From Lysinibacillus sphaericus (GTDB lineage Bacteria > Bacillota > Bacilli > Bacillales_A > Planococcaceae), in contig NZ_SADV01000006.1 in NCBI RefSeq assembly GCF_006864135.1, forward strand, positions 1-64,000: a stretch of 64,000 nt of DNA, in the 5' to 3' direction. Below the pieces are notes generated by a model. It saw only the letters and a program-made list of their open reading frames with translations, was not told the origin of the DNA and did not search any database. The first letter of the stretch is position 1. Each line of letters starts with the position of its first letter. Shown in pieces: positions 17,823-26,686 of this stretch. Both the position numbers and the translations under genes were made by a program.

Positions 17823-19190
17823 TTATGACGTGAATGCACGTAAGATTGTTTCTAATTTCATACCCCGAGAGCCTTTTAGTAAAACGATAGACTCCTCGTT
17901 AGCTTGCTGTAGTTTTTCGATAATTGGCGTATAATCATCCTCAACATATAGCAAATGTTCCTCATCAAAACGCTCTTTTAAGACTTCATTCAAATAAGCC
18001 ATTCGTGGGCCAAATAAACATACATAAGCGATTTCTTCTGCATGAATATCCTTCGATAAATCTTCATGGAAATGCTTTTCATTTGGGCCAAGTTCAAGCA
18101 TATCACCTAACACAAGCCATTTTTCTGGGCGAATCGTTGTCGATGCTACAAATTGAATAGCCGCCTTCATAGAGGTTGGTGCGGCATTGTATGCATCATT
18201 AATAAACAATGCCCCATTTGATCCATTCACTTGTTGCATGCGCATATCCGTTAGAGCTACTTGTTTTAAGGATGCACGAATTTGGTCATCGTTTAAACCT
18301 AACTTTTGAGAAATTAACATAGCGACTAATGTATTTTTCACCTGGTGCTTCCCGAGAACGGAAATAAAGAAATCTCCTTCTATTACACCATGTGTAGAGA
18401 AGCCACTACCATCAGAAGTTGCTTCAATATTGTCTGCATACAGTAGATTGCCGTGCTCTAAGCCAAATGCCACTGCATTTAACTGCTGCTCTTTCGCAAC
18501 TAGTTCTTGAAGTAGCGGTTCATCTCCATCATAAAATAGCACTCCATCCGATTGCATTCCTTGAATTATTTCAAACTTGGCTTTAGCGATTCCGGCACGT
18601 GAGCCTAAATCTTGCATATGAGCCTCGCCAATGTTTGTAATAACCGTCATATGTGGACGAGCAAGCTTCGTTAAAAATTCTATTTCACCAAAACCACTCA
18701 TACCCATTTCAAGCACAGCAACATCAGTATCTTCATCTAGCTGTAAAACTGTAATAGGTAAACCTAGTTCATTATTAAAATTCCCAATGGTCTTTTGTAC
18801 TTTAAAAAATGGTGTTAGCGTTCCCGCTAAAATATCTTTCGTGGATGTTTTACCGTTTGAACCAGTAATGCCAATAAACTTCGCTTTATGCTCACTACGA
18901 TAGGCACGAGCCATTTGCTGAAGCGCTATTTCTGGATCATCTACAAAGAGTAATGGTACACCTTGTGGTGGATTTGGTTCATCTTTCTGCCAAAGAGAAG
19001 CACCCGCTCCTTTTTCAAAAGCCTGCAGGACAAATTTATGCCCATTGGCCGTCTCACCACGAAATGGTACAAACAGATCCCCTTGTTGAATTGTACGTGT
19101 ATCAATGGAAATTCCTGATACTACCGTATCACCAAAAGCTGGCACATCTTCATTTAACCATGTAGCTAACTGCTTTAATGTTTTTTTCAC
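17823..19190 (-). CDS. murF: UDP-MurNAc-tripeptide:D-Ala-D-Ala ligase MurF
   Basis: A 455-residue Mur ligase. The three-domain pattern is visible: an N-terminal UDP-substrate domain with DTRTIQQGDLFV, the ATP site GITGSNGKTSTKD near residue 110, and a C-terminal domain containing KGSRGMKLE. It adds the dipeptide made by Ddl to UDP-MurNAc-tripeptide. The start is GTG. It follows ddl by 11 bp, so substrate maker and user share one operon. Confidence 0.96.
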   Translation of the reverse strand: MKKTLKQLATWLNEDVPAFGDTVVSGISIDTRTIQQGDLFVPFRGETANGHKFVLQAFEKGAGASLWQKDEPNPPQGVPLLFVDDPEIALQQMARAYRSEHKAKFIGITGSNGKTSTKDILAGTLTPFFKVQKTIGNFNNELGLPITVLQLDEDTDVAVLEMGMSGFGEIEFLTKLARPHMTVITNIGEAHMQDLGSRAGIAKAKFEIIQGMQSDGVLFYDGDEPLLQELVAKEQQLNAVAFGLEHGNLLYADNIEATSDGSGFSTHGVIEGDFFISVLGKHQVKNTLVAMLISQKLGLNDDQIRASLKQVALTDMRMQQVNGSNGALFINDAYNAAPTSMKAAIQFVASTTIRPEKWLVLGDMLELGPNEKHFHEDLSKDIHAEEIAYVCLFGPRMAYLNEVLKERFDEEHLLYVEDDYTPIIEKLQQANEESIVLLKGSRGMKLETILRAFTS

Positions 19191-19201
19191 AATAATCCCA
19201 C

Positions 19202-20281
19202 TCAGTCTTTTTTATAGTGAAGCTGTTGTTTTTCTTCAAAACGCTCAATTGCTAATGTAATCAGACGATTAATCAGCTCTGGGTAGCTTACATTTGTATG
19301 CTGCCATAGAAGAGGATACATGCTAACAGGTGTAAAACCTGGCATTGTATTTACTTCGTTAATATAAATGCTGTTATCGGCCGTCACAAAAAAGTCCGCA
19401 CGAACTAAACCGCTTCCATCAATAGCTTTAAACGCACGCTTTGCTAGCTCCTGTAAGCTTGATACAGTATCTTTAGGAACCTCTGCTGGAATAATAAGGG
19501 CTGTTGAGCCATCTTTATATTTAGAGTCATAATCATAAAATTCAGTAACTGGTTTAATTTCACCCGGTACAGAAACTTCCGGGAAGTCATTTCCTAGCAC
19601 AGCTAGTTCAATTTCACGAGCGACAATACCTTGCTCAATTACAATTTTACGATCATATTGTAAAGCGATTTCGATTGCCTTCACTAATTCATCGCGGTTT
19701 GTTGCCTTGTTAATTCCGACACTTGATCCCAAGTTTGCAGGTTTCACAAACATCGGCCAATCCAACTTTTCTTCACAACGATCAAGGATAGCCTCCTGTT
19801 CATTAGCCCATTCGCTACGAATGAAGTACGTATACGGCACTTGTGGTAAGCCGGCAATTTCAAATAATTGCTTCATGATTACTTTATCCATGCCAGTTGC
19901 AGATGCTAATACACCATTTCCTACATACGGCAAATTTAAAACCTCAAGTAAACCTTGAGCAGTTCCATCTTCACCATTAGTACCATGAAGTAATGGGAAA
20001 ATTACATCGAATTGTACAGTTTTACCATCTTTATCCATTAAAAAATTTGTAATATTATTTTCTAAAATAGTGGCATCATCACCAAATTGTAATTCTTCAA
20101 TTGTACTTGCAGGTTTATTTAGACGCTCGCCGCGGCGCCACTCTCCTTCAAGTGTAATGAAAATCGGATATACTTCATACTCCTCGAAATTCAAAGCTCC
20201 AGTGACTGCACGTGCTGTCGATAATGACACCTCATGCTCCGCTGACTTTCCACCGTATAATAAACCGATTCTTTTTTTCAT
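19202..20281 (-). CDS. ddl: D-alanine:D-alanine ligase
   Basis: A 359-residue ATP-grasp ligase that joins two D-Ala. Motifs seen are LLYGGKSAEHEVS at the N-terminus, FVKPANLGSSVGI in the ATP region and YINEVNTMPGFT near the C-terminus. The ATG at 20281 is 7 bp after GGAGGG; a longer frame has no conserved residues. First gene of ddl-murF. The other precursor enzyme, alanine racemase, is encoded at 8.2 kb. Confidence 0.96.
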   Translation of the reverse strand: MKKRIGLLYGGKSAEHEVSLSTARAVTGALNFEEYEVYPIFITLEGEWRRGERLNKPASTIEELQFGDDATILENNITNFLMDKDGKTVQFDVIFPLLHGTNGEDGTAQGLLEVLNLPYVGNGVLASATGMDKVIMKQLFEIAGLPQVPYTYFIRSEWANEQEAILDRCEEKLDWPMFVKPANLGSSVGINKATNRDELVKAIEIALQYDRKIVIEQGIVAREIELAVLGNDFPEVSVPGEIKPVTEFYDYDSKYKDGSTALIIPAEVPKDTVSSLQELAKRAFKAIDGSGLVRADFFVTADNSIYINEVNTMPGFTPVSMYPLLWQHTNVSYPELINRLITLAIERFEEKQQLHYKKD

Positions 20282-20347
20282 TTTTGTGCCCTCCGCATAC
20301 TTCTTGAGTACTATTAGTTTATCATGAAACGTCTTGACAAATGACAT

Positions 20348-20510
20348 CAATTTCACCTTGGCGTAATTACGTCCAAATTTTGTGAGGATGTAAAGTTTTT
20401 AGCCTAAGATCCTCTATTTCAATAGGTGTTTGGATACCCTCTGAAAAGGTACCACATCCTCATTCATCTCACCACCAGTAAAAGTGAGTATCTTGTGTAG
20501 CTGACTGAAG
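20348..20510. repeat. Degenerate family B repeat
   Basis: The lead-in TTTCACCTTGGCGTAATT and the segment GATCCTCTATTTCAATAGGTG match family B. The rest (CATCTCACCACCAGTAAAAGTG) also recurs near 21,880 and 25,600. It lies between ddl and the terminator at 20,513. Confidence 0.6.
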
Positions 20511-20512
20511 AT

Positions 20513-20545
20513 AAAAATCTCACCGTATTTTTGACGGTGAGATTT
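20513..20545 (-). terminator. Terminator displaced from its gene
   Basis: On the minus strand AAATCTCACCGT pairs perfectly with ACGGTGAGATTT and is followed by TTATC. The only gene it can serve is the one ending at 20,746; a complete family B repeat lies between that stop codon and this hairpin. Confidence 0.75.
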
Positions 20546-20579
20546 AGTGTATATTCATTCTACATACAAATGAATAGAT

Positions 20580-20748
20580 CAATTATGCCTAGGCATAATT
20601 GCGTCAGGAATCAGCTTTGTGCATAGGCCAACAGATGCTTTATAGCGAAGCGTCAGCGGTATGATGTTGGTCACTCAGTCGTTGACACAGGATGTGGTGT
20701 CCTTAGACTGAGTTCCTCTATTTCAAGGATACCCGCTGAAAGAAGTTA
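20580..20748. repeat. Family B repeat, full copy
   Basis: It starts with a perfect palindrome, AATTATGCCTAGGCATAATT, and continues GCGTCAGGAATCAGCTTTGTGC. It contains CACTCAGTC paired with GACTGAGT, and ends CCGCTGAAAGAAGTTAAA. The terminal TTA at 20,746-20,748 is also the stop codon of the minus-strand gene next to it. Confidence 0.85.
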
Positions 20749-21492
20749 AATAATATAAATCAATTCATCGTGCTCATTTTTCAAAATTGTATTTAAATCA
20801 TCCCATACCTCATCAGGAAAGGAGTATTCTGACAGATTGCGAATTTCGATACCGTAAGCTACTTTAGGTTTTTCAATTCGATACAATGATAACAGTGCTC
20901 CGTCTTTAGTAAAAGAACGATAGGCACGCAAAAATTCAGGTGAAATAGAAGGAATACTCGATTTCACTTTCCGTCGCCAAAAACCAGTGCTACGCTCCTT
21001 TTCACGAATCAAACTGTTCAAAACATTCGCAATGAGTAAATCGAAATCACTTAAATGGCGAAAATAAATTTTAGTCATTTTCTCTAAATCTGAAGAATAG
21101 TAAACAAATTGATTTTGCAATTTATTAAAAAATGGTGAAGTTATCGGTTCCTTTTTATGACTTATGTAAAGCAATTCTCCTTGTTCCATCGGTGTTAGTT
21201 GGTCTAGCCTCTTCTCATCCATAAAGTCTATCCAACATAATTCTTTAGATTCAGTAGCTTTCTTTACAAACTGAGGTACTTCCTCCTCTGGTACATAATC
21301 AAACTGTGTATGCATATTAAAGGAACCATCTTCATAGGAATGTTTCAATAACAGTAAGTGATGCAGTGGTTCAAGTGCAGCCACAAATTGCGAGAATTTA
21401 AGCCCGCTAAAAATAACAAATTTATCGACATCATTCATATGAACATAAACATGATACATAAAATCGTCAGCTGACTTTAATTTTTTAGCCAC
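20746..21492 (-). CDS. Uncharacterised 248-residue protein
   Basis: I do not recognise a family. The protein is soluble, with no signal peptide or membrane helix, and is rich in aromatic residues (FMYHVYVHMNDVDKFVIF at the start, YGIEIRNLSEYSF near the end). It ends LIYII directly followed by a TAA that lies in a repeat terminus. The GTG at 21492 follows GGGGTGATG by a few bases; an in-frame GTG at 21513 is upstream of that site. It is transcribed alone, convergent to nothing, between repeat-filled gaps. Confidence 0.75.
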   Translation of the reverse strand: MAKKLKSADDFMYHVYVHMNDVDKFVIFSGLKFSQFVAALEPLHHLLLLKHSYEDGSFNMHTQFDYVPEEEVPQFVKKATESKELCWIDFMDEKRLDQLTPMEQGELLYISHKKEPITSPFFNKLQNQFVYYSSDLEKMTKIYFRHLSDFDLLIANVLNSLIREKERSTGFWRRKVKSSIPSISPEFLRAYRSFTKDGALLSLYRIEKPKVAYGIEIRNLSEYSFPDEVWDDLNTILKNEHDELIYII

Positions 21493-21789
21493 AACCATCA
21501 CCCCATTCTTCACTACATTATAAAACTAAACATGAATTTTTTGAAACATTTTATGTTAATAATCGTCATAACAATATTCACAGGCGTAAAAATGTTTTTT
21601 AAGGTATAATATGAATGTTAAAGATGCTGTTGTATATCTGTTTTTAACCACTCTGAATGAACAAATTTTCAAGAATATAATTCTATTCATTTTTACAAAT
21701 AACTGCGAGGATTCTAAGCCAAAAGCAAGCATCGAACCTCATCGTTAACACACTTACTTCGGCATGAATATTTACCTCTTTACCTAAGG

Positions 21790-21924
21790 TGAATCAGCTT
21801 TGTGCTTGGACAAAGAGCTCATTTCCGATTCAACTTCTTTCGCGGGTATTTGAAAAGTAGCTTAAATCCGCATGCATTTCACCACCGAAAGAAGTGGGAG
21901 ACTTTTGTTGAAAGAAGTTAAATA
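21790..21924. repeat. Family B repeat, degenerate
   Basis: It contains GAATCAGCTTTGTGC and TTTCCGATTCAACTTCTTT and ends TTGAAAGAAGTTAAA. The palindromic start is lost. It lies in the 513-bp gap upstream of rodA. A TATAAT-like box near 21,606 could be part of a promoter, but no good -35 was seen. Confidence 0.7.
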
Positions 21925-22005
21925 TATTTGGTAGCATATTGAATTGGAATTAATTTGAATCAAATTTACTCATGAAGAGATACTATATTAATTTAGGTGG
22001 CTTGT

Positions 22006-23193
22006 ATGGAAAATAAACGAAATTTCGCGAATCGTTTTGACTGGACGCTCGCTTTTATACTTTTAACCTTCCTAGTCATAAGTTTGTTAGCCATTGCGTC
22101 GGCGCAAACATCAGGTCAGTATGGCGTTAACTATGTTCCTTTACAATTGCGATGGTACGTCATTTGCTCAGTAATTATTGGAATAGTTATGTTTTTTGAA
22201 CCTGACCAATATAAAAAAATGTCTTGGTATATGTACGGTGCTGGCATCGCCTTATTAGTACTACTTATCTTCATGCCAGAAGGAACAGGACAAATCGGTG
22301 AAAAAATTAATGGTGCAAAAAGCTGGTATCACACACCTCTAGGGAATATTCAACCCTCTGAGTTTATGAAAACCTTTTACATTCTAGCACTTGCCCGCCT
22401 TATTAGTAAGCATAACGAGGTTTATTCTTTTAGATCGGTAAAAACAGACTTCATATTGCTAGCTAAAATCGCTGCTACACTGTTACTACCTTTAGCTCTT
22501 ATCATGAAGCAGCCTGACCTTGGTTCAGCATTAGTATTCTTTGCCATTACAGCTGCTGTTGTTATTGTAGCAGGTATATCGTGGAAAATTATTTTACCGA
22601 CTTTTATAGGTGGCTCTTTAGTGGGTGGTTCTCTTTTATGGATGGCGCTCTATATGCAGAGTTTTTTAGAGAAAACATTCGGCTTTAAACCATATCAGTT
22701 TGCTCGAATCTATTCTTGGCTAGACCCATATTCATATTCTTCTAGTGATGGATACCATTTAATTACTTCCTTAAACGCTATTGGTTCAGGTGAAATTTTC
22801 GGAAAAGGTTTCCGTGGTCGCGAGGTTTACGTTGCCGAAAATCATACCGATTTTATTTTTACGGTTATCGGAGAAGAATGGGGTTTTATTGGTGCTAGTA
22901 TCGTTATTTGTATGTTCTTTTTATTAATCTATCATTTAACAAAAACTACACTATTATTGAAAGATCCATTCTCAACATATGTATGTGCCGGTATTATTGC
23001 AATGATTACATTCCACGTACTTGAAAATATCGGTATGACTATTCAACTTTTACCTATTACCGGTATTCCCCTACCGTTTATCAGTTATGGGGGAAGTTCA
23101 TTAATGGGGAACTCGCTAGCCATCGGTCTTGTTTTCAGTATGCGTTTCCACTATCGTACTTACATGTTTACTACTCACGATGATGATGATTAA
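22006..23193 (+). CDS. rodA: Peptidoglycan polymerase RodA (SEDS family)
   Basis: A 395-residue SEDS protein with about ten membrane helices. It polymerises lipid II during side-wall growth with a class B PBP. Family marks are NGAKSWYHTPLGNIQPSEFMK, the KQPDLGSALVF segment with the catalytic aspartate, and GIPLPFISYGGSS near the end. The closest type is RodA rather than FtsW or SpoVE, judged by the NGAKSWY and C-terminal segments. The ATG at 22006 follows AGGTGG by 5 bp. Confidence 0.92.
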   Translation: MENKRNFANRFDWTLAFILLTFLVISLLAIASAQTSGQYGVNYVPLQLRWYVICSVIIGIVMFFEPDQYKKMSWYMYGAGIALLVLLIFMPEGTGQIGEKINGAKSWYHTPLGNIQPSEFMKTFYILALARLISKHNEVYSFRSVKTDFILLAKIAATLLLPLALIMKQPDLGSALVFFAITAAVVIVAGISWKIILPTFIGGSLVGGSLLWMALYMQSFLEKTFGFKPYQFARIYSWLDPYSYSSSDGYHLITSLNAIGSGEIFGKGFRGREVYVAENHTDFIFTVIGEEWGFIGASIVICMFFLLIYHLTKTTLLLKDPFSTYVCAGIIAMITFHVLENIGMTIQLLPITGIPLPFISYGGSSLMGNSLAIGLVFSMRFHYRTYMFTTHDDDD

Positions 23194-23204
23194 TAATGAA
23201 TATA

Positions 23205-23244
23205 AAAAATGGGTAGTCTCAATTACGAGACTACCCATTTTCAT
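23205..23244. terminator. Bidirectional terminator, rodA / 45-aa gene
   Basis: The stem AAATGGGTAGTCTC/GAGACTACCCATTT has T-rich tails on both strands (TCATTTG on plus, TTTATATTC on minus). It lies 12 bp after rodA and 10 bp after the small minus-strand gene, so it ends both. Confidence 0.9.
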
Positions 23245-23253
23245 TTGAACGAG

Positions 23254-23391
23254 TTAAGCTTGAACTTGCGGAGTTTGCGTTGGTGGTGTGAGCACTTTTA
23301 AAAGTTCAAGTCGAGACTTTGTTACAGTGGCTGTCACACCCAACTTAGATAAATTCGAAACGATCTTTTTCAAATCTACTTCTTTTTTCAT
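23254..23391 (-). CDS. Small basic protein, 45 residues, unknown
   Basis: An open frame of 45 residues starts MKKEVDLKKIVSNLSKLG and ends with a Pro/Gln/Thr-rich tail (TPPTQTPQVQA). GAGGTGG lies 6 bp upstream of the ATG, and a bidirectional terminator follows 10 bp after the stop. Both support a real gene. The N-terminal two thirds look like a helical, possibly helix-turn-helix-like segment (LSKLGVTATVTKSRLELLKVL). No family is recognised. Confidence 0.75.
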   Translation of the reverse strand: MKKEVDLKKIVSNLSKLGVTATVTKSRLELLKVLTPPTQTPQVQA

Positions 23392-23964
23392 ACATTCCAC
23401 CTCAATCTTTCCTCGAATTTATATAACGTTTTATTTCCAAAAAAGTTTCATTTTTGCAAGTGTATGATGTCTGACGAGTTAATCTCTTTCTATCATACCA
23501 TTTAACTCTGCTTTAAAATTTTTCATTTCTGTTACAATGTAAATTTTTCCTTAACATACTATTCACCATCTTATCATCAACTATAACGTGTTAATAAATG
23601 TAATTCCCTATAAACTTATTTACCACTAAATAGCAAAAATTATCACTATGCGACAATCGATACAAAAAATTTAAAATGGAATGAGTCCATTTAGTTACTT
23701 TATAACTCGTTATTAATTTTTAGTATCAATATAATTTCATTGTTAACAGTCTGCCGTTTTTTATACATTGTTTTAGCCTCTTTTCTCTACTGCAATCCAA
23801 CTCTAATCACTTAACATGGTATGCACCTTAGCAAATGTCATCCCCTACTTTTAGTAATGAGCCATTAAGCACTTAAATTGTTTTGTCTTCCGTTTTCTTG
23901 TAATAACAATAACAAGAGAGGTAGAATATACATACTAAAATATCGTATGAAAGCAGGGTACTGT
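23392..23964. other. AT-rich intergenic region with family A remnant
   Basis: No gene is supported in these 573 bases. The right part (about 23,790-23,866) contains GTCATCCCCTACTTTTAGTAATGAGCC, the tail sequence of family A repeats, without the hairpin. The left part should hold the promoter of the 45-aa gene, but no convincing box was found. Confidence 0.5.
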
Positions 23965-25125
23965 ATGAAAAAGGCAATTTTATTATTAATGTCTGTTCAA
24001 TTCCTCGTCTACCTAGGATTCGGGATTATTATACCGGTCTTACCCGAGGTAGTAGTTCAGCAAAATTGGGATGATTTACACGTAGGTGGCCTACTTACAG
24101 TGTACTCGCTTGCAAGTTTTTTCACTGCACCATTTTGGGGTATGCTGTCCGATAAGGTAGGTCGTAAACAACTTATATTAATAGGCCTAGCTGGTTTTAG
24201 CTTAAGCTTTGTTATTTTCTCTTTATTTATTGATAATTTAGCAATGTTGTACTTCTCACGTGTTGTGGGCGGTTTATTCTCTGGTGCACTATACACATCT
24301 GTGACAGGCTTTGTAGGAGATATGTCGAGTGAGGAGGATCGCAATAAATATATGGGTTTCATGGGCATGTCCATCGGGCTCGGTTTTATTTTTGGTCCTG
24401 CAATTGGCGGTATGCTCGGACACTATAGCCTGCAACTACCATTTGTCGCTTCTGCAACACTAATTGCACTATTATTTATTTATGCAAGTTTTGTTTTAAA
24501 AGAACCTACAAAACGAAAAGATACAAATAAACGTACCATCGTGCCGAAGGGTGCGGCCAAAATGCTGCAGTACCGTGTGCGATATTTATTTATGTTCTCA
24601 TTTTTAGTAACTTTTATGCTTGCCGGAGTAGAAGCAACGTTCCAGTTATTCCAAATTGATCGAATTCAAATCACACCGTTACAAATTGGTTATTTGTTTA
24701 TGTTTAGTGGCTTTGTAGATGCAGCTATTCAAGGCGGTGTTGTTAGACGTATTAAAAATGGCAGCGAGACAACTTGGTTAATAGGTGCACAAATTGTCAC
24801 AGCTATGGGTATGCTTTTATTCACTTTAACAGCTAATTTAATTATGGCGGGTTTTGCCCTTTGTGTTTTCACAGCGGGAAATGCGCTTGCAAGAACATGT
24901 GTCGTATCTCTTTCGACCAAAGAATCTGGTGGTCAATACGGGACTGCTGCCGGTCTTTCTTATTCAATGGATAACCTAGGACGCATACTAGGTCCACTAT
25001 TCTTCACTTGGCTATTTACGATGCAATCTAGTCTAGGCTATTATACTGCAGCAGCAGTAGCATTCGTTTCAATAACTTTAATATTTATTTTTAAGGCATC
25101 AAATAAATCTTTACGACTTGAATAA
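23965..25125 (+). CDS. MFS drug-efflux type transporter
   Basis: A 386-residue major facilitator with 12 predicted helices, of the DHA1 (TetA/NorA-like) type. It shows the motif A loop GMLSDKVGRKQL after helix 2 and the motif C-like GLGFIFGPAIGGMLG in helix 5, typical for proton-coupled exporters. The start at 23965 follows AGCAGGGTA; a longer N-terminal version reads through a region without a ribosome site. The substrate cannot be assigned. Confidence 0.86.
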   Translation: MKKAILLLMSVQFLVYLGFGIIIPVLPEVVVQQNWDDLHVGGLLTVYSLASFFTAPFWGMLSDKVGRKQLILIGLAGFSLSFVIFSLFIDNLAMLYFSRVVGGLFSGALYTSVTGFVGDMSSEEDRNKYMGFMGMSIGLGFIFGPAIGGMLGHYSLQLPFVASATLIALLFIYASFVLKEPTKRKDTNKRTIVPKGAAKMLQYRVRYLFMFSFLVTFMLAGVEATFQLFQIDRIQITPLQIGYLFMFSGFVDAAIQGGVVRRIKNGSETTWLIGAQIVTAMGMLLFTLTANLIMAGFALCVFTAGNALARTCVVSLSTKESGGQYGTAAGLSYSMDNLGRILGPLFFTWLFTMQSSLGYYTAAAVAFVSITLIFIFKASNKSLRLE

Positions 25126-25196
25126 TTTATTGATAAAAAGCCGTAACTTAATAGTAATTCGAAGTTTATAGAACAACACAAGAAATATTGGACCCA

Positions 25197-25685
25197 TTAA
25201 TTATGCCTCGGCATAATTGCGTCCGGAATCGGCTTTGTGCGAAAGCGAAGCGGCAGCGGCAAAAGGGTTTTATCTGCGCGAAAGCGAAGCGGCAGCGGCA
25301 ACAACATGACGCAGGTTAGTTAGTCGTTTTATCGCATGGATGCGATAACGGCTATCTTCCTATGTGAACTCCTTTCCGATTTCATTGACATCTGCCGGAG
25401 GTTTTGGGCCAACAGATGTTTTTTGCACGAAAGCGTAGTGCTAACGCAGCGTCAGCAATGTTTTTTTGACTGTGCGAAAGCAAGCGGCAGTAACAGCAAG
25501 ATGTTGGCCACTCAGTCGTTGCCACAGGACGTGGCGTTCTTAGACTGAGTTCCTCTATTTCAGCGGATGATTTCCTACTGAAAAATGACTTAAAACCGCA
25601 TTCATTTATCACCTATAGAGGTGGAAGACATCTGTACCTGTCGCTACGCTTTCGGTTAAAAGACATCCTGCTAAAAGAAGTTATA
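25197..25685. repeat. Family B repeat, longest copy, with 35-bp units
   Basis: It starts AATTATGCCTCGGCATAATT, then GCGTCCGGAATCGGCTTTGTGC. Two units follow (GCGAAAGCGAAGCGGCAGCGGC at about 25,242 and 25,278), then two damaged ones near 25,427 and 25,470. The CACTCAGTC/GACTGAGT stem and a terminal AAAGAAGTTA complete it. The copy ends only about 12 bp before the ribosome site of ywqG. It fills the entire gap. Confidence 0.88.
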
Positions 25686-25707
25686 GCAGAATATCGGAGG
25701 GCTCTGC

Positions 25708-26499
25708 ATGAACAAAATAACAAATCTTTTACTTCCAAAAGAGCTAGAATCGTTTCGTTTTGAAATTGAAGACACACTACTTTCCGCGATGGTTATCACG
25801 CCATATAAACGTTCAACTACGTTAACAGAAAGTAAATTTGCTGGGGAACCTTATATACCCTATTATCAAACATATCCAAAAGATATTACAGGTGAGCCTA
25901 TGCGGCTATTAGCTCAAATTAACTTTGCAGAAATGCCACCACTAAAGGATTTCCCATCTCAGGGTATTTTGCAATTTTTTATTTCATCTAATATTTTCGT
26001 GAATGCTGATCATTATCATGAGGATATTTTCCAGCAATTTTATAAAATACGTTATTATCCTACTGTAAATTTTGAAGCGACGGTCCCTAGACAGGATTTT
26101 TTAGCACAAACAGCAGATGACAGTTTCCCTATCCGCCAGGAGTTAGCATTACAATTTCAAGCGAGCCTAGAACCTGTATCTGCTTTAGATTATCGCGCGG
26201 TACATTATTTACCAAACTTAATTCCTTTATCACAAGATGTTGATTTACGAGAGATTTATCTTCAATATTTCTTAGGGGCTGGAGCTAAAATCGGTGGTTA
26301 TGCCTATTTTTTAGAGGAAGATATTCGTCACGGATCGCAGCTCCTTAAACGGTATGATGTATTGTTACTCCAAATCGACTCTAATGATGAAATCGGTATT
26401 ATGTGGGCGGATAGCGGCGTTGGGAAGTTTTTTATTAATCGAGAGAAGCTTCTTCAAAGGGATTTTTCTGATATTTTATTTCAATGGGAGCATTATTGA
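25708..26499 (+). CDS. YwqG-family protein (DUF1963)
   Basis: A 263-residue member of the DUF1963/YwqG family. The family signature is LLAQINFAEMPPLKDFPSQGILQFFIS, and the C-terminus carries the usual DVLLLQIDSNDEIGIMWADSG segment. The function of this family is unknown. GGAGGG lies before the ATG. It is monocistronic with its own terminator. Confidence 0.87.
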   Translation: MNKITNLLLPKELESFRFEIEDTLLSAMVITPYKRSTTLTESKFAGEPYIPYYQTYPKDITGEPMRLLAQINFAEMPPLKDFPSQGILQFFISSNIFVNADHYHEDIFQQFYKIRYYPTVNFEATVPRQDFLAQTADDSFPIRQELALQFQASLEPVSALDYRAVHYLPNLIPLSQDVDLREIYLQYFLGAGAKIGGYAYFLEEDIRHGSQLLKRYDVLLLQIDSNDEIGIMWADSGVGKFFINREKLLQRDFSDILFQWEHY

Positions 26500-26559
26500 T
26501 CCTCATTCGAAAAATGTAGCGGCAGCTTATAACAATTACGGAAAGGCGAAATTGATTTT

Positions 26560-26593
26560 GGATTACCTCGCTAGTTTCGGAGGTAATCCTTTT
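26560..26593 (+). terminator. Terminator after the ywqG-type gene
   Basis: The perfect 10-bp stem GGATTACCTC/GAGGTAATCC is followed by TTTTCC, 60 bp after the stop. Confidence 0.78.
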
Positions 26594-26686
26594 CCATGCT
26601 TACTAACAAAATTCGTATCTTCTTTCCACATATAAAGTAAGCTATACTAGATATATTGCGAAAATATAGTAAAGGCAGGTGTAGAA

